The position numbers and the translations under genes were made by a program. 26,716 bases of DNA from Physocladia obscura (taxonomy: Eukaryota > Chytridiomycota > Chytridiomycetes > Chytridiales > Chytriomycetaceae): NCBI GenBank assembly GCA_027596945.1, contig JADGJH010000171.1:1-26716 (forward strand), written 5' to 3'. Under the pieces are notes generated by a model. The model did no database searches. It saw only the letters and a list, made by a program, of their open reading frames with translations, and was not told the DNA's origin. Positions 10,214-21,044 of the stretch are shown here, one piece after another. The first letter of the stretch is position 1, and every line of letters begins with the position of its first letter.

Positions 10214-10878
10214 TTTGCAGTTGGCTCTGGCAGAAGCAATTTAGGAGAATCAATTTGCGAACATTAAATGTGCTTCTGTAAGGGGAAACTGGTACCCCAA
10301 AAGAACGCCAGCGGTGAAGCTGATTCCAATCGGAGGACAGTGGGTGGGCTTCAAAAAGCTCGCGAATGCAAGATAGTATTTTATTATAATTTCTCCACTT
10401 CATGTCTCTATCGAAGAAATTAGGATTATCGTACCACGATGAAGATATTTTGACTTGCATAGGCTAACACGATATATTAAATTTACTATCACCGAAAAGT
10501 ATAGTTCTAGCAGACAAATTATTAGTGTGATGTATTTCAGTTGCTCTTCATTTTCTTTTCGCTTTTGCTTGTCGGAGATAAGGTGAGATGTGTTACCTGT
10601 TAATACGCATATTAGGAAGTTAATATAAACGGTTTCCGCGGTAAAATAGTAATCACTGACGATTATTGTTAATATAAATACAAACCTGATCAGGTTTATC
10701 TCTGTTCCTACCAAAAATAAAGTGGGGAGCAGTCTGGAAGCATGCTAAATTACTCATTATGAAAACGAATGCAAAAAGCTGGGAATAAGAAGGAGAGAGA
10801 AAAAAAGTCAGTAGCCCAAGCCATAATTTTTTGGTGTTCGTTTTTTTGAACTTCTTTTTGTTACAGCTTAGCAAAAAG
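10214..10878. other. Intergenic region between methyltransferase start and M3 peptidase stop
   Basis: About 665 bp, AT-rich. A minus-strand ORF with a true ATG runs from 10460 to 10185 (91 codons, starting MQVKISSSWYDNPNFF) and overlaps the methyltransferase start in another frame. It could be an upstream ORF in a long leader or chance; no domain is recognised. Nothing else is evident. Confidence 0.3.
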
Positions 10879-13358
10879 TCATAACCCTTTCGACTTCAAA
10901 AAAGCCTCCTGATTCGGCTCTCTCCCTAAAAACACTCTCAAACTCTCAATTGCATCCCGAGACCCACCCACTGCCAGAATTTCTTTCCGATAATCGCCTC
11001 CTGCCGCCGCATCCAACAGCTTATTGCCATCCTTAAACCGCGCGTAAAACATGTCAGTCGCATACACTTGAGACCACATATATCCGTAATATTGCGCATC
11101 ATACCCGCCTGCAAGGTGTCCAAAAGCAGCTGGGAAATACGTCCCTTCAGTAACAGGAATCCCAATAATCTCTTTTGCAATTTTCGGCCAAATTTCTGCA
11201 ACATTCACATTGCTACCGCCGCCATGAATTGCTTGGTCGAAGAGACCAAAGAGAAGCTGCCGGTTTTCAGAGTATCCGCTGTTAGCGTTTTTACTCTTGA
11301 TTAAGTTTTCGAGGAGTGTGTCGGGGATTTTGCGCGTCGAGTCATCAATGTGGCCGGCAAGCATTTGGAGCGTTTCGGGCTCCCAGCACCAGTTCTCAAG
11401 CATTTGGGACGGGCATTCGACGAAATCACGTTCGACAGATGTTCCCGCAAATCGTGCCCACTTGACATTTGAACAAATCTGTGTGTGTATATCTTCCAGG
11501 TAAGAATATTACGGTTTTTAAATCACAGGAAAAGAAGGCTATATAACCTGGTGGAAACAGTGCCCAAACTCATGAAAGTAAGTAACAACTTCCGAATGCA
11601 AAAGAAGAGACGGAGTAGTAGCAGTCGGTTTTGAAAAGTTGCAAACAAGTGAACAAGCAGGTAATTGTCCCTCAGATTGCGGTTGAAGTCCAAAAACTGC
11701 GGCATGGCCATATTTTCCTTCTCTCGGATGCAAATCCATATAGAAATATCCAATCAATTTGTCATCGCTCGCATTATACACTGCGTACATTTGCACATCT
11801 GGATGCCAAACCTGCGCATCTTCCACTTTCTCAAACCGCAGCCCAAGAAGCCGCTGGTAGATCTCGAAAAGCCCATTTGTAACCACATGCAATGGGAAAT
11901 AGCGTTTGATTTCTTCGTGGTCAACTTGGTATTTTTCCTTTTCAATCAAGTTCAGGTAGTATCCTGTGTCCCAGTAGTTGATTTTGCCGTCAAATGGTTC
12001 GCCGCGCGATTCGGTGGTTTTTTTCTTCAGCGCGAGGAGTTCCGCAATGTCGGAATCGAGAAGTGGTTGAAGTTTTTTATTCAAGTCACGAAGGAATGAT
12101 TGTACGGTTTCAGGAGATTTCGCCATGCGAACGTCGAGAATGTACGCTGCGTGATTAGGGAATCCAAGTAATGCCGCCTGTTAACGAAATTTTAGTTAAA
12201 AAAATATGGATTATCGATAGAAAAAAATAAAGAAGAAATACCTGCTCTTGACGCAAATCGACGAGTTTTTGAAGAATGCTAGCGTTTTCTTCTTTGCATC
12301 TGGAATTAAACGCTCGTTCAACAACTTTTCGCGTCGCTTCAACATGGCACAATTTCAGCACAACCGGAGCTTCCGTGTACTTGAGACCAACAATGAAACG
12401 CTCGCCATCAGCAGTCTTGTCCAATTTTTCCAAGAAATCAGGTGGCATGCCGTCCAATTCTTTGGCTGTAAATTCAAGTTTTGTATTTTCTTCTCCCAGA
12501 TTTTTTTGGAATTGAATCCCAAGCTCCGAGAGCTCTTTTTTAATTTGGGTGATGCGGGTTTGTTTTTCCACCGAAAGATCGAGACCATTACGAGAAAAAT
12601 CTCTGATGATACGGTCAACCAGACGCTGATCTTCAGGAGAAAGTTTTTCTTTTTTTGAAGCATATTTCTTTACGCTTTCAAACACGTCCTTACGCATTGA
12701 AGTTTCAACTGTAATACAGAAAAGTTAGTATAAAATTTTTTTATTAAAAACGCGAACCATTGTAAGCAGAGTATTTTGTCTCAGCCGCCGAACTTGCGTC
12801 TCTAACGGCCTTATCGGCAGAGACATGCTGAGGAAAATCGAAGCTGGTGATTAGAGGGGCAAACACCTTGTCTTCCAGAGCAAGGGGACGGATCTATCAA
12901 CGAAAGAACAACGGTAAAGAATTAAAAATACTGGGTAGGATTCTGAATACTGTTTACTTACAGTGTTGTCGAAAGAATGGGTACCCTCAGGGATATTTGC
13001 CACGGCATCGATAATGGCCTGGGAAAAGAAACAATAAGTATCGAATTTCTGATCAAGTCGAACAGGGCACCTTTGAGCGCGCAATGACTTCGTCGGCCAA
13101 GTCGGCGAGCGCAGCGGGCGGCAGGTTGTGGCGCAGGCGCACGGCGGCGTGGCTCGAGCGGCCGGGCAAAAACGGAGCCACGGCCGCGTCAAAGTCCTCC
13201 AGCGCAACACCAGCAAGCGCCGCACCCACAAGCCCAACAAACTTTTCTCCATCGCCAACGCCTGGCGCAGCGACTTTTACTGCGCCACAAATCGCCTGTG
13301 CAGTTGCTGGTGTCTTTGCCACAATCTGCTCCAATAATGCCTTCCGAAATCCATTCAT
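10879..13358 (-). CDS. PRD1: M3 metallopeptidase, thimet oligopeptidase/saccharolysin type
   Basis: Six exons: 13358-13071, 13018-12962, 12893-12758, 12708-12242, 12177-11548 and 11478-10879. They total 726 codons (725 aa); the 3' end of exon 3 was set by frame. The helical N-domain has RPLALEDKVFAPL, VSADKAVRDAS and YNVETSMRKDVF, typical of cytosolic thimet oligopeptidase and yeast saccharolysin. The zinc site is HEFGH at 518-522 (end of exon 5), with the third ligand Glu547 in DFVECPSQMLENW, 25 residues after the second His as in the family. The substrate-binding loop GHLAGGYDAQYYGYMWSQ is intact. It should cleave short peptides, probably in the cytosol downstream of the proteasome. About 70 Ala/Gly-rich residues precede the usual start; they are encoded by an unusually GC-rich first exon and show no clear mitochondrial presequence. 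Confidence 0.93.
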
Positions 13359-14314
13359 CTTTTCGTTTTTTTTTGTTTTGCTGCAAGTGAATTTTTTTCT
13401 TACATGATCGGAACCCGCACATTCCGTTCCTGTTAATTTTCATTTTATCTCAGCCAGAAATTTTCCAAGTATAATGCCGTTCTGTAAAGCTACAGTCGCT
13501 TCAGCAACTGTAATAATGAATCTGCTTGTTTTTAAAAGTGTCACCGCCTATCTAGTAGCTGTAGATGGTTTATCATTTACCATCAAATGAACAGGTGGTT
13601 ATAAATCTGTAAAAACTATCCAATGAAAGACTTCCTAAACTGCTGTATTTTATGGGATCAGGTGGGACAGTGCATGTACAACACAAACCTTGATGCAATC
13701 AGCTTCCAGATGTTTTTTAGGGAGCTTGTTAAAGTATAAGTGATTCAAGCTGTATTGAAAGATGAATTCACTCTTTATTGAAAGAAATTGCTCAATTCGC
13801 TTAAAAAGTAAAGAACAAAACAGTGAACTTGTCGTTTCAGTCATTAAGTGGAAGCTTTGTATTATAACAAGAATGTTTTATATGGGGAGGAAAATGCAAG
13901 ATTTACTTAAAGACGGTTTTTGTAATTTTTGGGATTGAACATTTTTGAACAATGAAAAATCTAGAATGAAGAAAAAAGAGAATTCTTGCTAAAAATCCTT
14001 ACCGTACACAATCATAAATGGATATTGCAACAGATATTGTTCTCTTCAACCTTTCTTTTCATTCTTACAGAACTTTAAGTCATGATAGTCATTTCTTCCC
14101 CTCCGGCTTTTTTCATATCTGCTTGACTTTTATTTCTTTTAAGTTAATGTCTTCCATTAATATGAGTTAATGCAAATGAATAAATTAAAAATGTTAGGGT
14201 TGGGTTGAGTCTGAGCAGAATTGATTGGTAGACCATGGTGAGATCTGGATTCCTACTTGATGTAAAGTAAAAGTGGAAGAATTGAAACAGACATAAGGAT
14301 CTGATAATATTGCT

Positions 14315-14541
14315 ATTGGAGAGATTTTGCAAAATGGAATTCCTTGTGAGAATTCACTGTGAGACCACCTGAAGTTCTTAGAATTCCTCTTAATGAAACA
14401 AAACCCTTATTAGAAATCCTTATAAAGGACTTTTTCATTTAAGCATTAGGTATTTGTTTTGGCAAACTTTGTTTTAAGGAATTTCATATTGTCCCACAGT
14501 GAATTCTCACAAGGAATTCCATTTTGCAAAATCTCTCTAAT
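14315..14541. mobile_element. MITE-like element with 47-bp terminal inverted repeats
   Basis: 14315-14361 and 14495-14541 are inverted copies matching at 46 of 47 positions, beginning ATT(G/A)GAGAGATTTTGCAAAA. The inner flanks also pair weakly (GAATTCCT.TTAA.GAAACAAAA against its complement), so the whole 227 bp tends to fold back. There is no coding capacity. A second copy starts at 26615, sharing the left 102 bp with three substitutions, which shows the unit is mobile or recently duplicated. No clear target-site duplication is seen, so the superfamily is open. Confidence 0.75.
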
Positions 14542-14790
14542 TGTTGCATTTCCTGTTTCTTATTCTGTTTTCTTGAATTGTCAGATTTTTTCTTCGTCAA
14601 ATTTTGTAATTTTGCCCTTTCTGATCTTGTCTTTGTTATACTGTTTCTCTATCTTTCTCAGGTTCTCCTCTTTATTTGCACTTTGCGTGACTCTTAATCT
14701 ACATTGCTTGTTCTGACATTATGTGCTTAAGGTCTTACACTATCCACCTCAATGAGGAGAGCTCTGAGGAATTATTATCCATGTAACAAT

Positions 14791-14920
14791 ATCTCAAACT
14801 ATTGCCATTTAGTTCTGAGATAGAAAGTACTGTATTAGTTGATGCAAACTTTCTACTACTCTTTTACAACTTATCAGAACCTTATGCCTGTTCTATTTCC
14901 TCTATTTTGCAATTTACTTC
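14791..14920. repeat. Diverged dispersed repeat, copy 1
   Basis: This segment (ATCTCAAACT, then CATTTAGTTCTGAGATA, later ACAACTTA.C.GAAACCTT and CCTGTTC) recurs in the same order and orientation at 15465-15614. The copies share short exact blocks separated by mismatches and indels, so they are old. It may be part of a decayed LTR or another transposon. Confidence 0.55.
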
Positions 14921-15464
14921 CAATAACAGGATGATGATTTGGCTGGAAATCAGAAAACAAAACACTTGCTTGCTTTGAAAAGTTTAAACTAGTAGAAGCA
15001 ATTGTAGATGCTGGTTGCTATTTCAGCTTTAGTTAACTTATTCAATACTTTGTTTTTCAGAAATCATAAGACATTAAGATTGAAAAATAATGATGTAAGG
15101 TTTCTTAATAAAGATATGCTTTTATTTAAAATGATTAATATTAAAAATAATGGAAAATTTGGATGAGATTGTTTTTTACTGATGTAAATTAGAAATTCAA
15201 TCTAATTTTCTCAAAAAGATTTTCTAGAATTTTCTCAAGCATTCTATCACTTTCAACAACTCAAGAATGATTCAACCACTTTCCAACTGTTTTTAAATCA
15301 TTTTTCTTTTGAAGCATCTTTTATTCTTTTTCTTTCTTTTTCCTTCTACTCCAAAAACTATTTAAACCCCAATACTTTTCTTTTTTTTAAGAATTAGTCT
15401 TATCAAATAAAAGAAAGTCTTTATTAAGTATTAAACTTCTACTTCAACTTCAACTCATACTTGC

Positions 15465-15614
15465 ATCTCAAACTCTTATCATTTAGTTCTGAGATATCTA
15501 GTATTGAATAAGTTGACTCAAGCCATTACAGCTACCAGGAATATTACTACAAGTTTTCCACAACTTACCGAAACCTTGCACCTGTTCCAATCTTCCATTT
15601 CTACTTTACTTCAT
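15465..15614. repeat. Diverged dispersed repeat, copy 2
   Basis: Same-order partner of 14791-14920; the longest clear shared block is CATTTAGTTCTGAGATA. Just upstream (about 15355-15460) lie CTATTTAAACCCC, AAATAAAAG and a CT/AT-rich tail, a layout reminiscent of an LTR promoter and polyadenylation region. That LTR reading is inference only. Confidence 0.5.
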
Positions 15615-15689
15615 TTATCTAGAAAAAGATGAAAAAAAAAGATAGTGATTGAAATTTTTTGAAATTTTGAGAAGTTCCATACCTTAAAA

Positions 15690-16339
15690 TATAAAGCTAT
15701 TGTCACAATTTGCAATATTCATATTGTTTGGGTGACTGATTCATTTGAAGATACTGTTTCAGATATCACAATTGCAAGTCATAAATTATGGCATGCTATT
15801 CATGATTCAGAAAAAGTGATGGTTCGCAAGTTATATGTGGGAGAGAGGATCACTTGTTTGTTCCTGTAAGTGTTAGCTGTTCACACTATTCAGCAGAAAC
15901 AGGACCAAAAGTGATTAATTGTTGTATTATTATATCTGGAGTGGAGAGGTTCTTTTTGGGGTTTGTGGAGATTTGGGGACTTCGTAGCAATTCAGAAATT
16001 ACTGAATTGCTGCCGCTGTCCAAATCCCAACCTTCCGCAATCCCCAAACACAATCACCACCATCTCCAGAAGCAACCGGTAAGATCATCAGAAAATCCAA
16101 TCCATCAATTTATTGAAAGGATGAACAAACATATTTTGACTGTTCAGAAGGAATCTAAAGGCATTTTAAGAAAAGATGATATTTCATATAATTTGTCAAT
16201 TGACTTAAATTATTGTCAATTTGGGAGAGTTTTTAAAATTTGTTCAATTCCAGTGCCTCCACTCATTCTGCAAAAAGTCAAAAATTGTACTGAAGAATCT
16301 GATGAAAAATTGGTAAACCATCTTTCATCTGTGTCTTGA
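15690..16339 (+). pseudogene. Decayed ORFs of unknown origin
   Basis: Two overlapping plus-strand frames read as plausible protein. The first (about 15690-15866) includes NIHIVWVTDSFEDTVSD and KLWHAIHDSEKVMVRKLYVG and ends at TAA. A second frame then continues from about 15854 to 16339 with SAETGPKVINCC and IHQFIERMNKHILTVQKE. The change of frame around 15850 and the imperfect hairpin inside the second ORF suggest a degraded gene, perhaps transposon-derived. No family is recognised and no intron of normal size repairs the frame. Confidence 0.3.
15956..16047. repeat. Imperfect foldback hairpin
   Basis: Arms at 15956-15995 and 16002-16047 pair imperfectly around a 6-nt loop (AAATTA). The inner 9 bp (GCAATTCAG with CTGAATTGC) are perfect. 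Outer blocks GATTTGG with CCAAATC and TTGGGG with CCCCAA are also matched. It lies within the decayed ORF tract. Confidence 0.6.
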
Positions 16340-17380
16340 TTGATTCAGATGCACTTTAAGTTTGACACTTTTAAATAACAAGTCTAGCTATGGTTTTGTT
16401 TTCAGCTGGCTGACAAGTCTAGTTTTTTGCACCGAATATTTTGGCAGTTCCCCATATATTTGCAGAAACAGTCAAATCTATCACGTAGATATGATCTGCC
16501 TCAAATTTAATCTGCCTCTTCCTTTGACTAACTCCATGACCTCCACAGGTTGAGTTGAATTGTTCCCGGTGTAAGGTTGGGCAAATCGCGGGTAGACGGG
16601 GATGTTGCCAAGGCACCCCGAATGCCAATTTTATTGCGAAAACATGAGAATAAAATGAGAAAGAAAACATGCATGGAGCCTGCGTAGTAGGGGGAGCGAC
16701 AGCACCAAGCGTGTGTCGTTAAAAGAGAAAAAAGATAAACTAAAATTTTCCTGACAATTTTCCATGCCTTGTTGCACTGATTTTAATCAATCAAACCCTC
16801 GGCAAATACCATTCTTTTTTGAGCCTTTTGCAGGTGTGGCTTGGGTTGTTGCCAAATCTCACTAGCTTCTTGCTTATACCACAAATGGACGTAATTCATC
16901 AACAACAGCCGGATTAGTAATACCAATATTAAATGCGACGGTCCTACTCCTTTGGCGCAACAAATATCCCTGCTATTTTGATCACTCCAAATATTGCGAA
17001 TTACATCGCAACTTGCGCTTCAATGCGTTCGTGCGTTTGACACGATGTCGTCGGTCCCACTTAAATGATGTCTCGATAAGGTAAATAATTCTTGCAAATT
17101 TTGCTGTTTCTTTTTATTTCGTTTGGTTCCAGTACAAAGTGCTTGAGATTATTAGAGAATATAAGATTGAGAACTGTTTATTGGGCAGTTGTTTTTATCA
17201 CAAGTTTTTTGTAACCTACACTACAAATACTTTCGTCGTGGGACATGGCACGAATTTAAACTCAAGAATCAAGCTGCGCTCGCTGGCAGAATTTGTGCTT
17301 CATGTGGAATTGATAAAAAGAACTTCCACTTCAACTTCCACTCATATTTTTTGTGTCTTTCAATTTGCATTAGTGAATTG

Positions 17381-20300
17381 ATGCCAAAGATTGAGATTGT
17401 GCCTTGCGAACCTGGTATTATCCACTGCCCCAGCCTTTCTGATTCGTTGATTCTATGGCTGGGAGAAAGCTTCTGATCGATTGACGAAAAAACACATATT
17501 GCAAAAACCAGACGGCTCGTTTATTGACGGTTGTTCCGGACTCGATACTGTTCACATTAAGGGTTTGATTCGCCTTAGCCATAAAAACGAAACGGCGATA
17601 AAAAAGCTGCCTTTTGTTTCTGTTCGGCTCAAAGGCGTTTCGCTCACAAAAGTCAGACCACTATCTGTAAAACTCCAACGGGGTCCAAAGTTCAAAGGGA
17701 AATGGACGCATCATACATCAACTCCGTATGCACTCTTTGTTTTACTTCTTTTCGTCATTCTTCTTAAACGTTTTACAGTCCATGTGTCCTTTTTGGTGGA
17801 GTTTCTGCAAACTCTGATCCTTTATTACTCAAGCCGAAAGAAGTCTTGAACCTTCCTTTTGAATTCCGAATAAGCAAGCACGAAGCTGTGACAGACTTGC
17901 CACCGTCTTTAATCTTGCCAGAAATTGATGATATGAGAAGGTTTGTGTCTGATTTCAGCGATTTGTTTTTTGCAAATTCCATCCCTAAAAAAACAATCAA
18001 ATCTAAACAGTCGAGGAGAAACGAGACATTGGATAGAATGCACTGTTAACTGGTATCGTAAAGGCGGTGTCATTCTCTCCGAACGACGCGTCGCAATTGA
18101 AATCTGGATTGACAGTATGACTCCAAAAACATTGTCTGGAATGCTCATGAATAGATCGCTGTCCATCAGATCCACAACATCTAGTAGAAACTATGATGAT
18201 GCTTTAGAAAGACGTACAAGTATCAACAAAAAAGTTTCTGATAGTATTGGTGCTCAACATTCGATGGCATCCGAAAAAACAACATCGAAAGACAATAATG
18301 CAGAGTCGAACATGTCTTTGAAATTTGACTCCATGTCAATCAACGACTCTATTTCGTTCGGTGGAAGAAAACTTTCTATTGCAAAGCCACAAGTTTCAAT
18401 AGGAATTCGATGGCAAGGAGATGGATATTTGGTCAAAATCAATCGACGCGTTTTTACTGGTGGAGAAACTTTACAACTCACTTTTAAATTATCGTCGCAA
18501 AATTTACCAGCACTCTCAAATGGAAATAACGTACCAGACCCCAATTCAATTAATGAAACACCACAAAAGTTTTCAAAGCTTGCTAAAATCATGTCCAATA
18601 TCAAGAAAAGCAAAAACGCATTTGTTCGAAAACCCCCCACACGAAAATCCACACTAACGATTGAAGATTCTCTCGTATACCCACTGGATCAAACGCAATC
18701 TACTGAACAATTCCCAAATCAATACGATCAAAATCTGTGGACTTTGAAAGTATATATCGAAGAAACTCAAACCGTGAGAGCACCTGAAGATTCTGGAGAT
18801 GTTGCATTGGTGAATGAAGCTTACAAAGTCCATGTTGATTCATATGTTGCAAACCAGTTATCAGCGTTGGACTCTCCGACTGAAAGCACAGCACAAAGTT
18901 TTTCGACTGCTGCTGCTGAGTTGTCCACTTATCTCAATGACGACCAAGAAACTGCACTTCCTATTTCAAATCCAGCAAATCTTGTACGAACAGCAAAGGG
19001 ATCTCAAAAACTTTTATGCCTTGTACATACTGAATCGTTTGAAGGCGAATTCGAAAGCGAGCAAGTGGTAAATGTGGAATTACCACCAATTTTTGGAGTT
19101 GAGGATTTTAATACCTTAGTTGAGGCCGAAAATTCTGGAAAACTTCCGTTCGAAACGCCAAATATTGCTGACAATGAGAATGTATCTGAATTTTCAAATA
19201 GCCGTTCGCAATCAAGATCACCATCTGTCTCTAGTATGAGTTTTCGCATGTCTGCTGGCTCTCCAGTATCGTCATTCAACTCCGACAGTTCTTCTTTGCG
19301 ACCTTCTATTGTCGCATCTTCACAGATTCAACCGACGGAATTGGCAAACACGAAGAGCTCATCAAACAAATTATCTCTCTTGCGATCAAGCCAGAATGTT
19401 TACACAAATAGGAATGAAGATTTGAAAAAACTCAAAACGGATGGAAATTTGAATGTGTTTGCTATGCATCCATCTTGTAACCACCCCGCAATCACAATAT
19501 CTCATGAAATTGTTGTCGTATTAAGTCCCGCTGTAAGTACTGAAAATACAAGAACAGCACCAGTTCACGTTGCTGTGGACACACTTGCAGTTCCTCCAAA
19601 TACTCACGAAGCTCCGCACGAACACCGTCCTGACCACCATCATGTATTTGACGCCGCGAAAAAAATAGGCCGTCGAATGTCAATGGCAACAATCAAAAAC
19701 ATTTTCTCACACACGTCCCAAATAAATGACAACAATAATCATGCTGATGATACCCTGCCACGTCGTCCACCATCGCCACCTGATGAGTTCAAAACACCCG
19801 CGCAAAATACACTTGAATCGACTCCTCCTGTACTCGATTTTGTCGGGCATCGTTTGGATTCGCGATTTTCACAAACAAGTCTTACGCCCACGATTTCGAT
19901 CAGTGATGTTGATGCTGCCGATGGTAATGATTCAGTTTCTGACGTTGAAGCAGTAGTTATTGAATTACCGGATCCAAAACCACGATTTTCTGCTAAACTT
20001 CCGCCGATTATGTCCCTGCGAAGTGGAAATGCCAAGTCCGGGCTTCGCAAGGAATGGTCTTCGGATGGCAGTATTTCTCCGTCTCAAACAAAAGTTAAAA
20101 AAGAACGGCATAACGGTATTGCCGCTGCGGATGTAACTCTATCTGCGCCAGAACTTTCAACAGCTGTTATTGAAGAAGATTTGGAAAATGACTTGCAAAT
20201 AATTGTTTTGAGACACCGTGTGACAGTGAGTGCGTTGAGTCTTGCTAAATGCCGTGCAATTGTTATTGAGAAACCGCATTTGGCTGGTGACGCAATGTTT

Positions 20301-20423
20301 GGAGTTCCGCTTGGATTTATTGAAGATGGTACTGGATTTGATATTATGTCGCGCAGGGGTTCTGATGCTGGATACTCAGTGACAAGTGCTGATAGCAAAG
20401 TTTCTTGGAGAAATCTTGAATAA
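17381..20423 (+). CDS. Arrestin-like (alpha-arrestin/ART-type) protein
   Basis: Exons 17381-17414, 17512-17725, 17779-17940 and 18011-20423 give 941 codons (940 aa), in frame. The N-terminal arrestin fold reads MPKIEIVPCEPDGSF, then VHIKGLIRLSHKN and LPFVSVRLKGVSLTKV, then LFGGVSANSDPLLLKP, VLNLPFEFRISK and the typical LPPSLILPE, and across the third intron RHWIECTVNW. A second arrestin-like half starts at VSIGIRWQGDGYLVKINRRV, with long Ser-rich insertions, and MHPSCNHPAITISHEIVVVL near residue 640. The tail is disordered. In fungi such proteins recruit ubiquitin ligases to plasma-membrane transporters. I see no PPxY motif, so Rsp5 recruitment, if any, must use another route. The first exon is only 34 nt and its 97-bp intron is the longest here; this makes the N-terminus the least certain part. 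Confidence 0.82.
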
Positions 20424-21044
20424 AAAATAAAATCAGAAACTAGAACTTTTATATTTGTGGAAACGGGTTTCAGAGAGCTTTTTCAGCAGTTTTTCTCATT
20501 AACATCAATAATTAGCCACTGCAATCACCATATCTTATCCCAGTTGAGAATTTGTGGCATCAAAAAAATTGGCTTCCCAAGCACAAAAACAGAGTTAATT
20601 GAGTAAATTTTTGAAGATTAGGCCAGAAGTTTGCGAGCAGCTTTGTTTTAGTGTTGCTCATAGGTTCTCAGAATATATTTAGTTAGCGAAGTAATAAAAT
20701 ATTGAATAAAACAAATTTTGGGCTGAAAACTGCGTTCTCCAAGCAATGGCATGATAAACAGGCGTTCAACTAGACAAGATCGCCAGTCCATCACTGGTAC
20801 TTATATTGGCTTTTATTTATGTAACAAAATCTTGATAGCACTAAAACCTGTGTCACGTGTACCTTCTGTTCAGTTTCGCATGGCTTTGAGTGATGGATGC
20901 TGACGAAGTTGCGTAGAGTACAGAAAGTCTTATCAAATCTTCTTTTATTTGAAATAGTTTGATTTTGTTTTTTAATCTCATCTTTAAAAGCATGGAAATT
21001 TGAAAATATATCTTTTTTTGTTTCAATTTCTCAATTTTGGTGTA
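20424..21044. other. Intergenic region between the arrestin-like gene and ZW10
   Basis: About 620 bp. A TAATAAAATATTGAATAAAA stretch near 20690-20710 would serve as a polyadenylation region for the arrestin-like gene. A CACGTG box at about 20855 could be a bHLH/bZIP-type site for ZW10. No RNA gene or supported ORF is seen; the minus ORF at 20853-21131 is AT-driven. Confidence 0.35.

Larger units (their letters stand above)
13359..17380. other. Gene-poor, repeat-bearing tract of about 4 kb
   Basis: Apart from the repeats and decayed ORFs listed separately, this tract is strongly AT-rich with no multi-exon gene. 13359-14300 has only short ORFs (such as minus 13650-13844) without recognisable domains. 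About 16560-16720 is locally less AT-rich (GGTTGGGCAAATCGCGGGTA region) and unexplained; it does not fold into an obvious tRNA. 16860-17095 has an open plus-strand frame (LLLWRNKYPCYFDHSKYCEL) with a GT after it, of unknown meaning. The last few hundred bases must hold the promoter of the arrestin-like gene. Confidence 0.4.

Noticed and set aside
10185..10460. A 91-codon minus-strand ORF as a gene
   Set aside because: It has a true ATG but no recognisable motif, and it overlaps the methyltransferase start; kept only as a possible upstream ORF.
13084..13407. Plus-strand ORF antisense to the M3 peptidase first exon
   Set aside because: It is open only because the exon is GC-rich; the translation is low-complexity Ser/Ala/Pro without family features.
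16550..16720. A tRNA or other structured RNA in the less AT-rich patch
   Set aside because: No cloverleaf with a proper T-loop (GTTCRA) and acceptor stem could be assembled by eye.
16860..17380. Additional 5' exons of the arrestin-like gene or a separate small gene
   Set aside because: Open frames exist and a GT/AG pair can be drawn, but the protein shows no arrestin similarity and the ATG at 17381 already gives the normal start of the fold.
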